Shown here one piece after another: positions 7,163 to 16,296 of a stretch of DNA of 54,330 nt; position 1 is the stretch's first letter; the number at the start of each line of letters is the position of its first letter. Under the pieces are notes generated by a model. It was not told the DNA's origin. It saw only the letters and a program-made list of their open reading frames with translations, and made no database searches. The DNA lies in the NCBI GenBank assembly GCA_030648205.1, contig JAUSIH010000036.1, positions 1-54,330 on the forward strand, given 5' to 3'. The position numbers and the translations under genes are program-made. This DNA comes from Dehalococcoidia bacterium. Lineage in GTDB: Bacteria; Chloroflexota; Dehalococcoidia; JAUSIH01.

Positions 7163-9301
7163 CTATTTTACACCTTCAGATGCCCAGCCCATCTCGAAGG
7201 TCACGGAGACGCCAGGCGCCAGGTCCAGAGGGAACAGGGGCGCCAGGCACGTCCCCTGGTACAGCCGTTCCACGCCCGCCTCCGAATTAGAGACGCTCTC
7301 CACGGAGAAGCGCCACAGCCGGACACTCGCGCCGAAGCTCAGCCGCAGACGCACGCCCAGCCCTGAGTTCTGCACGACGACCTGCTCCACTCCGTCAGTG
7401 GCACTCCGGCCATCCAGTGCGTCCTTCGCGCCGCCGGGCAGCGTCTCAAAGGTGGCGAGAGGGTTGCATCCGCCCGCCAGCATGTTCAGGTTCCACTCCG
7501 GCGCGAACAGGGCGCGCAAAGTCGCGTCGCCGGCGTTGCTCACGCGATAGATAACGCGCCACGCCGCGGAGTCGGGCCGCACACGCAGCTCCTTACGGAT
7601 ATGCAGCGGCTGTACCCGGCCCTGGATAAGAACGCGGCCCCTTCGTTCCAGCGCGATGATCAGATCTCTCTTGCCCCGGCGTCGCGTCGCGCGATAGACG
7701 CCCGCGGCGAAGTCCCCCAACTCCTGGTACCGGCAGCGGGCAAAGTCCTCCAGCGTGGTGTCCTCCGGCAAAACGTGGTCAATAAGGCTGTAGCGCGGGT
7801 GGCGGTCATAGTCCAGATCCACGCGCCCGCCCATGTCCTTGACGCGCAGGCCCGCGTGGATGGTCTCCACCCGGACGGCGGGCTTCTCGGCCTCCTGGCG
7901 CAGCGCCTCTCGAAGCGCTGTGTGATAGGCCTCCGGACGCCGCGCCACGGTGCTCTGAACGTTCCAATCTCTGCCGCGCAGGTCCCACTCGCAAAGGCTG
8001 CCGCCCTCGGCGGGGCGCAGGTAGAGGCCCAGCGCGCGCGACTCCACCAGAAGCTCTTCGTGGCCGTCGCAATCGTAGTCGCTCTCCTCCACCTCCAGCC
8101 ACGACGAGGACTGCTGAAGGACGCGGTCGGCGGCGGACTCCGCGCGCAGCAGGTGGCGGTAGTTGGCCGAGCGAACGTCCGCAAGGTAAAGCCCGCCGAA
8201 GACGCCGTGCCAGTAGGGACAGTTGCATTGGCCCTTCCACAGGTCGTCCAGCGCATCCCTCCCCAATCCGAGCGCACGGGCCAGGTGCACCTTGGCATGC
8301 ACGCGGAGCATCTTCTTATGCAGAAGGTTGGCCTCGGAGTATTTCGCCAGGAACACCCGCCAGAAGCCGCCGCGCATGTATGCGAGGACGTCCTTGCGGC
8401 CCTCCGCCTCCAGAGCATGCGTCAGGCGGGCGAACTCCTCCGACTTCCGCGCGGGCAGCGCCCACTCCATCATCTCGGAGTAGGAAGCGGCGGGCAGGTA
8501 GGCCCTGCCGAGTGGCGGCTGCGCGGCGGCCCAGTCCCCCAGGCGGACCGTCTGAAGCCACTCCGCATTCTGCTCCAGCGCGGTGAAGAAGCGTTCCACC
8601 CAGCCGTTAGTCCAGCAGTGGTCGCGCGTGCCGGGCCAGAGGCCAAGCTTTTCGCCGTCGTCTCCCATCACCGCTATCTTCGCGCCGTCCTCCGTCGCCT
8701 CTGAACGCAGATAGGCGATGACTTCGTCCACGTCCCGCCAGGGGATCATGTAACGCAGGCGCTTGCTGGACGCGAAGAGCTTGAGGACGTAGCCTTGCTC
8801 CTCCGTCAGGTAGTAGCCGAAGAGGTCCGCCTCATCCAGGCCCACCATCTCGAAATGCGCGTCGTCCACTACTGTCCACCCGACGCCCGCCTGCGCCAGC
8901 GGAGCGGGCAGGCCCGGCTCCCAGACGCGCTCGGCGAGCCACAGGCCGGAGGCGCGCGCGCCGAAATGCCGCCGCACCGCCCGCGTCATCTTCCGCACCT
9001 GCCCCACCTTGTCCACGTCCGGGACGGCGGGCAGAACAGGCTCGTAGTAACCGCCGGTCATCATCTCCACCTGACCGCGGCGCGCCAGCTCCGCGACCCC
9101 GCGGACGAAGTCGGGGCGCTCGGCGAGCAGCCAGTCCAGCAGCGGCCCGCTGTAGTGCAAGGAGACCCGGATAGTGGGGTGGCGCTCCAGCGCATCCAGA
9201 AGAGGCAGGTACGCCTGGGCATACGCCCGCTCGAGCACGGAGGGGAAGTTCCCGACGGGTTGGTGGCTGTGGATGGCCAGGCCGAGGGCGATACGCTTCA
9301 T
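7163..9301 (-). CDS. GH57 4-alpha-glucanotransferase/alpha-amylase type enzyme
   Basis: A 712-residue protein of the GH57 amylase A/4-alpha-glucanotransferase group. It shows the N-terminal HSHQPVGNF, the nucleophile motif WLAERVWEP (Glu124) and the acid/base motif MGDDGEKLG (Asp214). These positions nearly coincide with Glu123 and Asp214 of the Thermococcus litoralis enzyme. The C-terminal half carries the DUF1925/DUF1926 beta-sandwich regions (ESDYDCDGHEELLVESRALG; HPRYSLIDHVLPED). It should rearrange or shorten alpha-1,4-glucan chains in the cytoplasm. It is followed directly by the GH15 gene, which would act on its products. Confidence 0.92.
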   Translation of the reverse strand: MKRIALGLAIHSHQPVGNFPSVLERAYAQAYLPLLDALERHPTIRVSLHYSGPLLDWLLAERPDFVRGVAELARRGQVEMMTGGYYEPVLPAVPDVDKVGQVRKMTRAVRRHFGARASGLWLAERVWEPGLPAPLAQAGVGWTVVDDAHFEMVGLDEADLFGYYLTEEQGYVLKLFASSKRLRYMIPWRDVDEVIAYLRSEATEDGAKIAVMGDDGEKLGLWPGTRDHCWTNGWVERFFTALEQNAEWLQTVRLGDWAAAQPPLGRAYLPAASYSEMMEWALPARKSEEFARLTHALEAEGRKDVLAYMRGGFWRVFLAKYSEANLLHKKMLRVHAKVHLARALGLGRDALDDLWKGQCNCPYWHGVFGGLYLADVRSANYRHLLRAESAADRVLQQSSSWLEVEESDYDCDGHEELLVESRALGLYLRPAEGGSLCEWDLRGRDWNVQSTVARRPEAYHTALREALRQEAEKPAVRVETIHAGLRVKDMGGRVDLDYDRHPRYSLIDHVLPEDTTLEDFARCRYQELGDFAAGVYRATRRRGKRDLIIALERRGRVLIQGRVQPLHIRKELRVRPDSAAWRVIYRVSNAGDATLRALFAPEWNLNMLAGGCNPLATFETLPGGAKDALDGRSATDGVEQVVVQNSGLGVRLRLSFGASVRLWRFSVESVSNSEAGVERLYQGTCLAPLFPLDLAPGVSVTFEMGWASEGVK

Positions 9302-9502
9302 GGCGACGGCCTAGCGCCAGAGGCCGCTCTTATGTGGCGGTTAGATTCAGACATGCTTAGTCATGCACATGGCTCGACATCGTGCGACGATGAAACGGCG
9401 TCCAGGAGCACAGCCATTCACCCGTTATTGACGATGACAAACGTGACAGCAAGGTGGGCACTCCTGAAGAGACTCGCGGGTCTGCTTACCTACTCTACCA
9501 CT

Positions 9503-10618
9503 CTAAGCAGTAGTCTTGTCCATTCCATACCGATAATAGGTCAGAGCAGGCGCGTTGTAGACCTCATAGGTCAACTTGGGATTGTTAGGAAAATCGTTCT
9601 GGATAACTTTCTTATAGCTACCTCTAATGGAGAGGCTCCTGACTGTGTTCCTCAATGATAGGCCCGCAAACCAGACGGCGGCCTTCATAGCGATGTCACT
9701 GGCGGCCTCAACAACAAGAAAGTTCACCACGTTATCATTACAGTCAAGCACAAGAGGAGCGCCTGTCTCATGGAACGATATTCCTACTGGAAAGGGGCCA
9801 TCGTCCTCCGTAGGCTCGTACTTCGGATCACCCGACTTGGCAAGGTGAGTGTACGAGTAGTCAAAGTAGTTGTTATCAGCAAACGTATTGACTACGATGC
9901 CACCATACACTATGTTCCTACTACTGATGAACTGAAAGAAGTTGTTTCTTGTGGCGGCTTCCTGGCCTTCTCCTCTTACCTCAAAGTTCCACCCCATATT
10001 GTCAATCCAGATGGGTCCAAAGTAGTTACCCGAAAACTCACCCCCTTTGGCCGTCCCGGAACACTGCATCCCAAGTACCCACGGCGCCCCGTTGGTAATA
10101 TAAATGGGCAGCGTATAGCTTTTTTGCAGGCTTCGGGGCCGCAAACCGATGATGTTGACCTTTCCACCCAGGTCCATCATGAAGTTCCCAAAGGCACAGT
10201 TTACAGCAGGAATGTCAGTCTGGTTTTGTAGTATCCCAGTGTCTTCAGTTGTGTTCGCTCCCACATATTTGAGCTTTGTTTTCCATCCCTGACCCACAAA
10301 GCTCATGTTGCTACGTGGATAGTCAATCAGCTTTTCCACAAGGAATTCGCCGTCACTGAGAACAATACCCTTATTCTCATCCGCCGCCTGCTTGAGAGCC
10401 TTGCTGAAGGTCTCATTGTGGAATCCACCCCCGCAAACATAGTCGGCCTTGGAGAAAAAGTCGGGAGAGGCATTGGGGGCTGCAATGATAATGTTGGCGT
10501 TGGAGGTTTTTTCCGAGGCGAATACCCGGGGAATAGAATACAGCGCCCCCATCCCAGCAACGGCACCCGCGCCGAGACCTTTGAGCACTTCTCTGCGAGT
10601 CAAACCCATAGTCGCCAC
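9503..10618 (-). CDS. Tat-exported beta-helix (pectate-lyase-fold) protein
   Basis: A 371-residue protein. The N-terminus carries a twin-arginine signal, TRREVLKGLGAGAVAG, followed by a hydrophobic stretch and a likely cleavage after VFASE. The mature part contains the start of a right-handed beta-helix pattern (TFSKALKQAADENKGIVLSD, followed by YPRSNMSFVGQG) and many short Asn/Gly-rich turns, as in pectate-lyase-like and tail-spike-like proteins. No catalytic residues can be assigned. Base composition is visibly richer in A/T than its neighbours and it splits the glucan gene block, so acquisition by transfer is likely. It could be a surface polysaccharide-binding or degrading protein. Confidence 0.78.
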   Translation of the reverse strand: MATMGLTRREVLKGLGAGAVAGMGALYSIPRVFASEKTSNANIIIAAPNASPDFFSKADYVCGGGFHNETFSKALKQAADENKGIVLSDGEFLVEKLIDYPRSNMSFVGQGWKTKLKYVGANTTEDTGILQNQTDIPAVNCAFGNFMMDLGGKVNIIGLRPRSLQKSYTLPIYITNGAPWVLGMQCSGTAKGGEFSGNYFGPIWIDNMGWNFEVRGEGQEAATRNNFFQFISSRNIVYGGIVVNTFADNNYFDYSYTHLAKSGDPKYEPTEDDGPFPVGISFHETGAPLVLDCNDNVVNFLVVEAASDIAMKAAVWFAGLSLRNTVRSLSIRGSYKKVIQNDFPNNPKLTYEVYNAPALTYYRYGMDKTTA

Positions 10619-10693
10619 TTCACAGCGGCAAGCAACACGACCTGCCTTATCTACCTTCCCGCGATGGATTATAGCGCGTGGGGACTGGGGGCG

Positions 10694-11926
10694 CTACGCG
10701 TGCACCAGTCTGTCCGTTATCTGGGCGCGCAGGTCCCGCGAGGCCGCGACCAGATAATAGGCCTCCCGGCGCACCGACTCGGCGCCGCTGCTGCACTCAA
10801 TAGCCTTGCACGCGTTCAGGATGACCTCCTCCTGCTCCAGAAGGCCCCGGTGCACCATGTTAATGTCCCACCCGGCGCGCTTGCTGGCCCACCAGAACTG
10901 GCAACTGTGGAGCGCGGGGTCCAGAAAGCCCCGCGCCAGCGCGGCAAACCGCTTGCTCGTCGCGTCGCTGGCCAGGCCCTCCGCTCTCTTCACAAGCTGG
11001 ATACAGATGTCCGTGTGCTCCCACTGGAGCCGGTGGATATCGTTGTACGGGGCCTTCCAGAGCGGGTACGGCACCTGCGCGGCGAGGTCATCGCGGGAGG
11101 TGCTCCACGACGAGGGGTGCGGCTCCACGGGCACGCCGCGCGGAAAGCTGTCAACTATCTCGCTGAGCGTGGCTGAACGCACAACGGGGGCTTCGTCCTG
11201 CGCCAGGCGGTCCGCCAGGGCGCTGTAAGCCTCACCCAGGAACAGCCGCTCCCAGCCCTTGTGATGATGGCCGAAGGTCTCCGCATCCATGGCGGTGACC
11301 ACATACGCACCACCGTTATACTGGGCCATGCTTCTCAAGTGCTCCACAAAGCCCCGGCCATCCAGCTTCCGGAAGCTGATCTTGTCGCTCAGGACATCGT
11401 CCCGGAACAGTACGGCCAGGTGGTCGAACCCTTGCCGAATCTCGTGGACCACCTGGGTGGGCCAGTCCACCGGACACGCCACACCGCTGGCGAGCACCCA
11501 CGAGTAGCGCGGCTCTATTAGCGGCGCCACCAGTCCCGGCCCATAGCACAGCTCTGGTGGGAAGAAGCCCAGGGGTCGGTACGCATCGCCCAGGAAGTGG
11601 CGATTTGTCACATGGTTAAGTTGAATCTGACGCCGCATCTCCGCGTCGGGTATCAGCGGCAGGATGGCGTGGTGCTTGGCGGAGCCGGTGAACTCAATCT
11701 GCCCCTTCGTCCCAAGCTCCCGCAGGCCGTCAAGGATGTCCCGAAAACCGTGCTCCCACAGCGACTCCGTCAGCACGCCGTTGATGTTCACGGTGACGCG
11801 CGCGTGCGGGTGCTGGCGCAGGACATCCAGCACGGGGCGGTAACACTCCTCCGTCACCTGGCGCAAGACGGAGTGGACCTGCGTCGGCGGCTGGTAGAAG
11901 TGCAGAAGGAGGCCCCAGTAAATCAC
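10694..11926 (-). CDS. GH57-family glycosidase, probable glucan-modifying enzyme
   Basis: About 410 residues beginning MIYWGLLLHFYQPPTQ. This start is a GTG whose last bases overlap the glgA stop (GTGA), in preference to upstream in-frame codons inside glgA. GH57 signatures are HFYQPP (9-14), the nucleophile region FFPPELCYG (Glu125) and TAMDAETFGHHHKG (Asp214). It lacks the DUF1925/1926 domains of the neighbouring GH57. The tight coupling to glgA suggests a role in building or remodelling storage glucan, possibly branching, as no glgB is seen here. The exact reaction is not determined by these motifs. Confidence 0.86.
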   Translation of the reverse strand: MIYWGLLLHFYQPPTQVHSVLRQVTEECYRPVLDVLRQHPHARVTVNINGVLTESLWEHGFRDILDGLRELGTKGQIEFTGSAKHHAILPLIPDAEMRRQIQLNHVTNRHFLGDAYRPLGFFPPELCYGPGLVAPLIEPRYSWVLASGVACPVDWPTQVVHEIRQGFDHLAVLFRDDVLSDKISFRKLDGRGFVEHLRSMAQYNGGAYVVTAMDAETFGHHHKGWERLFLGEAYSALADRLAQDEAPVVRSATLSEIVDSFPRGVPVEPHPSSWSTSRDDLAAQVPYPLWKAPYNDIHRLQWEHTDICIQLVKRAEGLASDATSKRFAALARGFLDPALHSCQFWWASKRAGWDINMVHRGLLEQEEVILNACKAIECSSGAESVRREAYYLVAASRDLRAQITDRLVHA

Positions 11927-13389
11927 TGCGCCGCGCCTCCGCGGTCCTCGGAAGCCCACTCCAGCGCTCTGCCGTACAGGTCCACGTACTTCCGCGCCGA
12001 GGCATCCCAGGAGAAGTCCAGACGCATGCCCTTCACCATCAGTTGCCGCCAGGCCTCGCGCTTCTGGTAGGCCTGGGCCGCGCGGCGGATGCAAGCGAGC
12101 AGGTCACCCGCGTCGTACCGCTCGAAGACGAAGCCATTGCCCCTGTCGAGCGACTCACCGCAGTCCTGCACCGTGTCCGCCAGGCCGCCCGTCCGGCGCG
12201 CCAGCGGGATGGCGCCGTAGCGCAGCGCGATGAGTTGTCCCAGCCCGCACGGCTCGAAACGGGAGGGCATAAGGAAGACGTCGCACCCCGCGTAGATGAG
12301 CTGGGCCATAGACGGGTCGAACCCTTCGACAAAGGCCGCCTTGTCCTTATGCCGGTCGGCGACCTCTCGCATCAGCTTGTGGTATTCGGGCTGGCCCGTG
12401 CCCAGGAGGACGAACTGCACGTCCATCTCCAGCACTGCTGGCAGCGCCTGCGCCAGGATGTCCAGCCCCTTCTGGTCGGCCAGCCGCGTGACCATGCCCA
12501 GGATGGGGATTTCCGCCTTCAGCGGCAGACCGGCGCGGCGCTGGAGAGCATCCTTGTTCATGGCGCGAGGCGCGCTGCGCTCCGCGCTGTAATGGACGGG
12601 CAGGGCCGGGTCAGTGGCAGGGTCAAGCTCCTGGTAGTCAATGCCGTTGATGATGCCGCACAGCCTGTCCCCCCGACTTTGCAGCAGCCGCTCCATCCCG
12701 TAGCCGTACTCCGGCGTCAGTATCTCGCGGGCGTACGTCTCGCTCACGGTGTTGACCGCGTCCGCGTTGGCGACGCCCAGGGCCAGCATAGAGTGGTTGC
12801 CGCCGCCGGCCAGGACACGGTCCAGCCCCAGCGTTCCGGCGTCCGGAATCGCTTGCCCCGGCCACTCCGGCCCGAAGTTGCCCTGGTACTGGACGTTGTG
12901 CATGGTCAGCACCGTGGCGGGTCGCGGCCCCGCGCGCGTGGCCCTCAGGCGGGCCACCGCCAGCGCCGAGTGCCAGTCATGCGCGTGCACTACGTCCGGT
13001 TGCCAGCCAATAGCCCGCGGCGCCTCCAGAGCGGCCAACGCGAAGAAGGCGAAGCGGTCCAGATCATCGGGCTGGCCGTAGATAGTGGGCCTCTGGAATT
13101 GCGGCGGGCTTTCGATGAAGTACACCGGTATGCCGTTGCCGCCCAGGATCTCTCGAAGCCCTACCTTCGTCCGCTGCCCCCGGTACGTCACGGCAAACTC
13201 GGCTCGCGCGCTGAGCTTGAACCGGGCCTCGTCAATGCTCGAGTAGCGCGGCAGCACCAGGCGCACGTCGTGGCCCATGCGGGCCAGCGCCTTGGGCAAC
13301 GCGCCCGCTACGTCCGCCAGACCGCCGACTTTGGCGTAAGGCACCGCCTCCGCCACAACAAAGAATACTTTAAGATGTGGAACAGCCAC
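11923..13389 (-). CDS. glgA: glycogen/starch synthase (GT5)
   Basis: About 488 residues. The start is taken as GTG at 13389 (VAVPHLKVFFVVAEAVPYAK), because AAGGAGG stands immediately upstream; a further GTG at 13410 has no such site. The N-terminal GT5 domain carries KVGGLADVAGALP, the variant of the KxGGL ADP-glucose-binding motif. The C-terminal GT-B domain carries GMVTRLADQKGLDIL and the MPSRFEPCGLGQL nucleotide-sugar site. It elongates alpha-1,4-glucan from ADP-glucose, which the adjacent glgC product supplies. The downstream GH57 overlaps it by four bases. Confidence 0.96.
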   Translation of the reverse strand: MAVPHLKVFFVVAEAVPYAKVGGLADVAGALPKALARMGHDVRLVLPRYSSIDEARFKLSARAEFAVTYRGQRTKVGLREILGGNGIPVYFIESPPQFQRPTIYGQPDDLDRFAFFALAALEAPRAIGWQPDVVHAHDWHSALAVARLRATRAGPRPATVLTMHNVQYQGNFGPEWPGQAIPDAGTLGLDRVLAGGGNHSMLALGVANADAVNTVSETYAREILTPEYGYGMERLLQSRGDRLCGIINGIDYQELDPATDPALPVHYSAERSAPRAMNKDALQRRAGLPLKAEIPILGMVTRLADQKGLDILAQALPAVLEMDVQFVLLGTGQPEYHKLMREVADRHKDKAAFVEGFDPSMAQLIYAGCDVFLMPSRFEPCGLGQLIALRYGAIPLARRTGGLADTVQDCGESLDRGNGFVFERYDAGDLLACIRRAAQAYQKREAWRQLMVKGMRLDFSWDASARKYVDLYGRALEWASEDRGGAAQ

Positions 13390-13433
13390 GGACCCTCCTT
13401 GCCGGCGCACCGGATTTCCTAAGCTAAAAAGCT

Positions 13434-13442
13434 ATTGTAGCA
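13434..13442 (-). promoter_or_regulatory. candidate extended -10 promoter for glgA
   Basis: On the minus strand the sequence reads TG-C-TACAAT about 45 bases before the glgA start codon. This is an extended -10 element without a recognisable -35. It would allow glgA and its downstream genes to be expressed separately from glgC. Confidence 0.4.
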
Positions 13443-13493
13443 TGAGAATTGCTGGCATACGCCTGGCAGACCGCGAGAGGCGTGCCGCGCGGT

Positions 13494-14780
13494 TCACACC
13501 CGGAATGGCGACGTCTGCGTTCTGGCCTCCACAGTGGCGCCGCTCTGGACAGACGGGCCGGGGAAGTCGCTCTCCCGCGCTCCAGGCATGACCTTGCAAT
13601 TGCGGCCAATGGTCTCATTCGGCGGAATGCGCGCGCGCTTCCCTACCAGGGTGATGCCGGAGAAGAGGTGCGTGGGTTCGTCCTGGTTGGGCGTCATGTC
13701 GTCGCCGTGGCCCACGCGCGCTCCCGCGCCCACCACGACCTCCTTGTCCACGATGCTCCGGTGCAGCGCGGCGTCCCGCTGGACCACCGTGTCGTCGAAC
13801 ACGATGCTGTCCTCCACGACGGCGCCCTCCTCCACCACCACGCCCGGCGACAGCACCGACCGCCGCACCGCGCCTCGCACAATGCAGCCGTGACTGATAA
13901 GGCTCTGGGATACTTGGGACGTGGCCAGGAACTTGGCGGGCGCGCGCTCGCTGGAACGGGTGAACACGGTGTCGGCTGGCCCCCAGAGGTCCAGGGGCGG
14001 CGCGCTCTGGAGCAGCTCCATGCTCGCCTTGAAGTATGAGTCCACCGTGCCCACGTCCCGCCAGTAGCCCTTGTAGCGGTAGCCGTACACGCGGTACCGC
14101 TTCATCATGGCGGCGACGACGTCCTTGCCGAAGTCATGGCTGGAGGTCTTGTTCTGGGCGTCCGCCGTCAGCGCCTCCAGCAGGGCCTCCCTTCGGAAGA
14201 TGTAAATGCCCATTGACGCGAGATTGCTCTTGGGTCGGGCGGGCTTCTCGTCGAACCCAACCACCGCATCGTCATCGTTCAGAGAGATGATGCCGAAGCG
14301 CGAGGCCTCTTCGATAGGAACCTCGATAGCGCCTATGGTCACGTCGGCCTCCGTCAGCCGGTGGTCGGCGATCATGCCGTCGTAGCGCATGGTGTAGATG
14401 TGGTCCCCCGCCAGGACCAGGACCTCTTCCGCGTCCATCTCCTGCACGAAGGACAGGTTCTGAAACACGGCGTCCGCGGTGCCCTTGTACCAGTCGGACG
14501 CCTTGCGGCCCATGTAGGGTTGGAGCAGGTGGACGCCGCCGCGTTCCCTGTCCAGGTTCCACGGCCTGCCGATGCCTATGTGGTCGTTCAAGGAGCGAGG
14601 ACGGTACTGAGTGAGAACGCCCACGTTGGAGATGCCGGAGTTGACGCAGTTCGACAGGGTGAAATCGATGATGCGGTACTTGCCCGCAAAGATGACCGCG
14701 GGCTTGGCCCGCTCCTCAGAAAGAATGCTCAGGCGGTCGCCCTGTCCGCCCGCCAGTATGAGGGCCAGCACCTTGTTCAT
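13494..14780 (-). CDS. glgC: glucose-1-phosphate adenylyltransferase
   Basis: A 428-residue ADP-glucose pyrophosphorylase. It has the N-terminal nucleotidyltransferase loop (LILAGGQGDRLSILSEERAK), IIDFTLSNCVNSGI, YKGTADAVFQN, LAGDHIYTMRY and YWRDVGTVDSY, then a C-terminal left-handed beta-helix of short repeats (about 290-390). It makes ADP-glucose from ATP and glucose-1-phosphate, the first committed step of glycogen synthesis. An AGGAGG ribosome site precedes the ATG. It is transcribed toward glgA with a 104-base gap that holds a possible second promoter. Allosteric control is usual for the family. Confidence 0.96.
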   Translation of the reverse strand: MNKVLALILAGGQGDRLSILSEERAKPAVIFAGKYRIIDFTLSNCVNSGISNVGVLTQYRPRSLNDHIGIGRPWNLDRERGGVHLLQPYMGRKASDWYKGTADAVFQNLSFVQEMDAEEVLVLAGDHIYTMRYDGMIADHRLTEADVTIGAIEVPIEEASRFGIISLNDDDAVVGFDEKPARPKSNLASMGIYIFRREALLEALTADAQNKTSSHDFGKDVVAAMMKRYRVYGYRYKGYWRDVGTVDSYFKASMELLQSAPPLDLWGPADTVFTRSSERAPAKFLATSQVSQSLISHGCIVRGAVRRSVLSPGVVVEEGAVVEDSIVFDDTVVQRDAALHRSIVDKEVVVGAGARVGHGDDMTPNQDEPTHLFSGITLVGKRARIPPNETIGRNCKVMPGARESDFPGPSVQSGATVEARTQTSPFRV

Positions 14781-14851
14781 GGCTTCCTCCTGTCCGGGCC
14801 GACGCGATAGCCATTTGCTACCTCGTCCAATCGGAGCGCTCCTCCACGCCC

Positions 14852-14880
14852 ATCTTAAGAGATGGACGCAGGTACGGCAA
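14852..14880 (-). promoter_or_regulatory. candidate promoter for glgC
   Basis: On the minus strand, TTGCCG (14880-14875) and TAAGAT (14857-14852) are 17 bases apart, about 70 bases upstream of the glgC ATG. Both hexamers match consensus at four of six positions. Confidence 0.5.
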
Positions 14881-14894
14881 GTGTGTGGCGGGCC

Positions 14895-14934
14895 AAAAAC
14901 ATGAAGGCCGCCGGCATACGCCCGCGGCCTTCAT
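14895..14934 (-). terminator. intrinsic terminator of the small gene at 14957
   Basis: An 11-bp stem (14901-14911 pairing with 14924-14934; ATGAAGGCCGC arms) is followed on the minus strand by GTTTTT. It isolates the small hypothetical gene from glgC. Confidence 0.8.
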
Positions 14935-14956
14935 AAGAAGACTCAACGCCCTTGTA

Positions 14957-15253
14957 CTAGCAGCCCGCCTTTTCTCCCTTAAGCAGAGTGCGCGCCTCTT
15001 CGCCCGTGCCCAGGTCCACGCAGTCGCAAAACGTGGAGAAAAGGACGTGCCGCACCGCCTTCACAAGCACAGGGTCCCTTGCCTCTTCAGGCTCCCTGCT
15101 GAGCGTTTCCTGAAGCTGCACAAGCCGGCCCAGTCGGAGGAGAAAGTACGCCTGCATGGGGCTGTAGGCCCGCACAGGCATCCGATCTCCCTCGGATTGG
15201 GCCACTATCTGGCTGGTCTGCTGTCCTACGCTTTCTCTGGACATATGCGCCAC
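14957..15253 (-). CDS. hypothetical protein, 98 residues
   Basis: Not recognised. The frame encodes a soluble, mostly helical protein. The middle (SPMQAYFLLRLGRLVQLQET) is amphipathic, and a C-terminal FCDCVDLGTGEEARTLL carries a C-x-C pair. A second ATG three codons in (MSRESVGQQ) lies closer to a GGGGGTG ribosome site and is probably the true start. A clear terminator follows the gene, and the protein-like composition supports it being real. No function can be proposed. Confidence 0.55.
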   Translation of the reverse strand: MAHMSRESVGQQTSQIVAQSEGDRMPVRAYSPMQAYFLLRLGRLVQLQETLSREPEEARDPVLVKAVRHVLFSTFCDCVDLGTGEEARTLLKGEKAGC

Positions 15254-15401
15254 CCCCTATCCGGTCTGTGGGTGTCTATGCCCGTTCTTCTCATGCCTTG
15301 CACTTATTATAACGCTGGACGCTCCCCAAAAGATGCATCGCCGGGAGGCAATTTCGATTGGGATAATTATTGCCGCATCCGCGGGCGAGCGCAAGGCAGG
15401 A

Positions 15402-15683
15402 CTAACCCCATTTCTGGACCTTAATGCGCTCCGTGCGCGGAGTATGCACGGGACACCCATCATGCGGCGGAGGCGCGTCCCCCTGCGTTGCGCTGCTGAT
15501 CCCTGAGGAGGAGCATGTGCAATACCACTGCTCCACCTTCTGGGCCGCAGCGATGATGCTGCCGAGGCCCCACAGGGGGAACGACACCTGCCGCGCCATG
15601 GAGTCGGAGATATTCACCAGGTCGTCCTGGACTACCATGTGGATATCCGCGGCATCCGGCGCCAGTTCTACATGCCAGCCCAT
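15402..15683 (-). CDS. hypothetical Cys-containing protein, 93 residues
   Basis: Not recognised. The ATG at 15683 has AAAGGGAG five bases upstream. The protein begins MGWHVELAPDAADIHMV and has a central helix (LGSIIAAAQKVEQ). It then carries WYCTCSSSG and, further on, a lone Cys in HDGCPVHTP, which together could form a metal or redox site. The good ribosome site and non-random composition favour a real gene. It stands alone between intergenic regions. Confidence 0.5.
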   Translation of the reverse strand: MGWHVELAPDAADIHMVVQDDLVNISDSMARQVSFPLWGLGSIIAAAQKVEQWYCTCSSSGISSATQGDAPPPHDGCPVHTPRTERIKVQKWG

Positions 15684-16226
15684 ATGCTCCCTTTCCCGAC
15701 ATCCTGAGCGGCGGGATGGTCTCGCGACGCTCCGATCGGTTGAACCCTACCATGTCCATGGTAGCACACGATGTACGCCTCGCCCAAGGCACGCGCGTCT
15801 TGGGGTTGGCGCCCCCACTCTAATAGGATACGGCCATGCTTTCAAGGGTACTGGCCCCTAACTGTCCCACAGGGCCTCCTGTACAACCTGGCCCGCATTG
15901 TCCCGCCCGCAGCATCGGCCCGTGCCCGCCAACAACCCACCAGCGCAAGGGCAATCGCGTCTAATCCCTTTCTACTTATGGACCCGGCAAACCACCAAGG
16001 GGCGTCCCTTTGTCTCTCCGGCGAAAGCCGGAGCCCAGGGACGCAAGCTCGCCTGCAACTGGCACGCTGGATTCCGGCCCCGTATCAGGTACGGGGCAAG
16101 CTCTCCGCCGGAATGACGGTGGTGAACTAGCGGGCTTTCCCCAGCATTTCTTCACAATCTCTATGGGACGGATGGGAATGAACGCCTACATTAAGGCGCG
16201 ATTGCCCTGCCGCCAGCACCCGCGCG
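15684..16226. other. gene-free region upstream of valS
   Basis: About 540 bases without a credible gene. The 119-codon frame at 15771-16130 runs through a palindromic repeat (listed separately), lacks a ribosome site and looks like repeat-derived noise. No tRNA, T-box or other structured RNA was recognised. Confidence 0.5.
16016..16117. repeat. intergenic palindromic repeat (CCGGAATGAC type)
   Basis: It contains a hairpin CTCCGGC-GAAA-GCCGGAG (16016-16033). A second, larger palindrome has outer arms ATTCCGG (16071-16077) and CCGGAAT (16108-16114), and inner arms CCCCGTA (16078-16084) and TACGGGG (16090-16096). Elements that end in GCCGGAATGAC next to GGCGAAAGCC hairpins are common dispersed, non-coding repeats in many bacteria. 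Only one copy of this type is in the window. Confidence 0.65.
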
Positions 16227-16255
16227 TTGACGTTCTTCGTAGCCATTGCTACAAT
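16227..16255 (+). promoter_or_regulatory. strong sigma70-type promoter for valS
   Basis: TTGACG (16227-16232) and TACAAT (16250-16255) are separated by exactly 17 bases. Transcription would begin near 16262, giving a leader of about 94 bases before the valS start codon. Confidence 0.8.
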
Positions 16256-16296
16256 GGGCCTTCAAGCGAGGTATCGTCAGAGGCCCCGCATTTTTC

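Noticed and set aside
15771-16130. 119-codon open frame upstream of valS
   Set aside because: It runs through a palindromic repeat and has no ribosome site.
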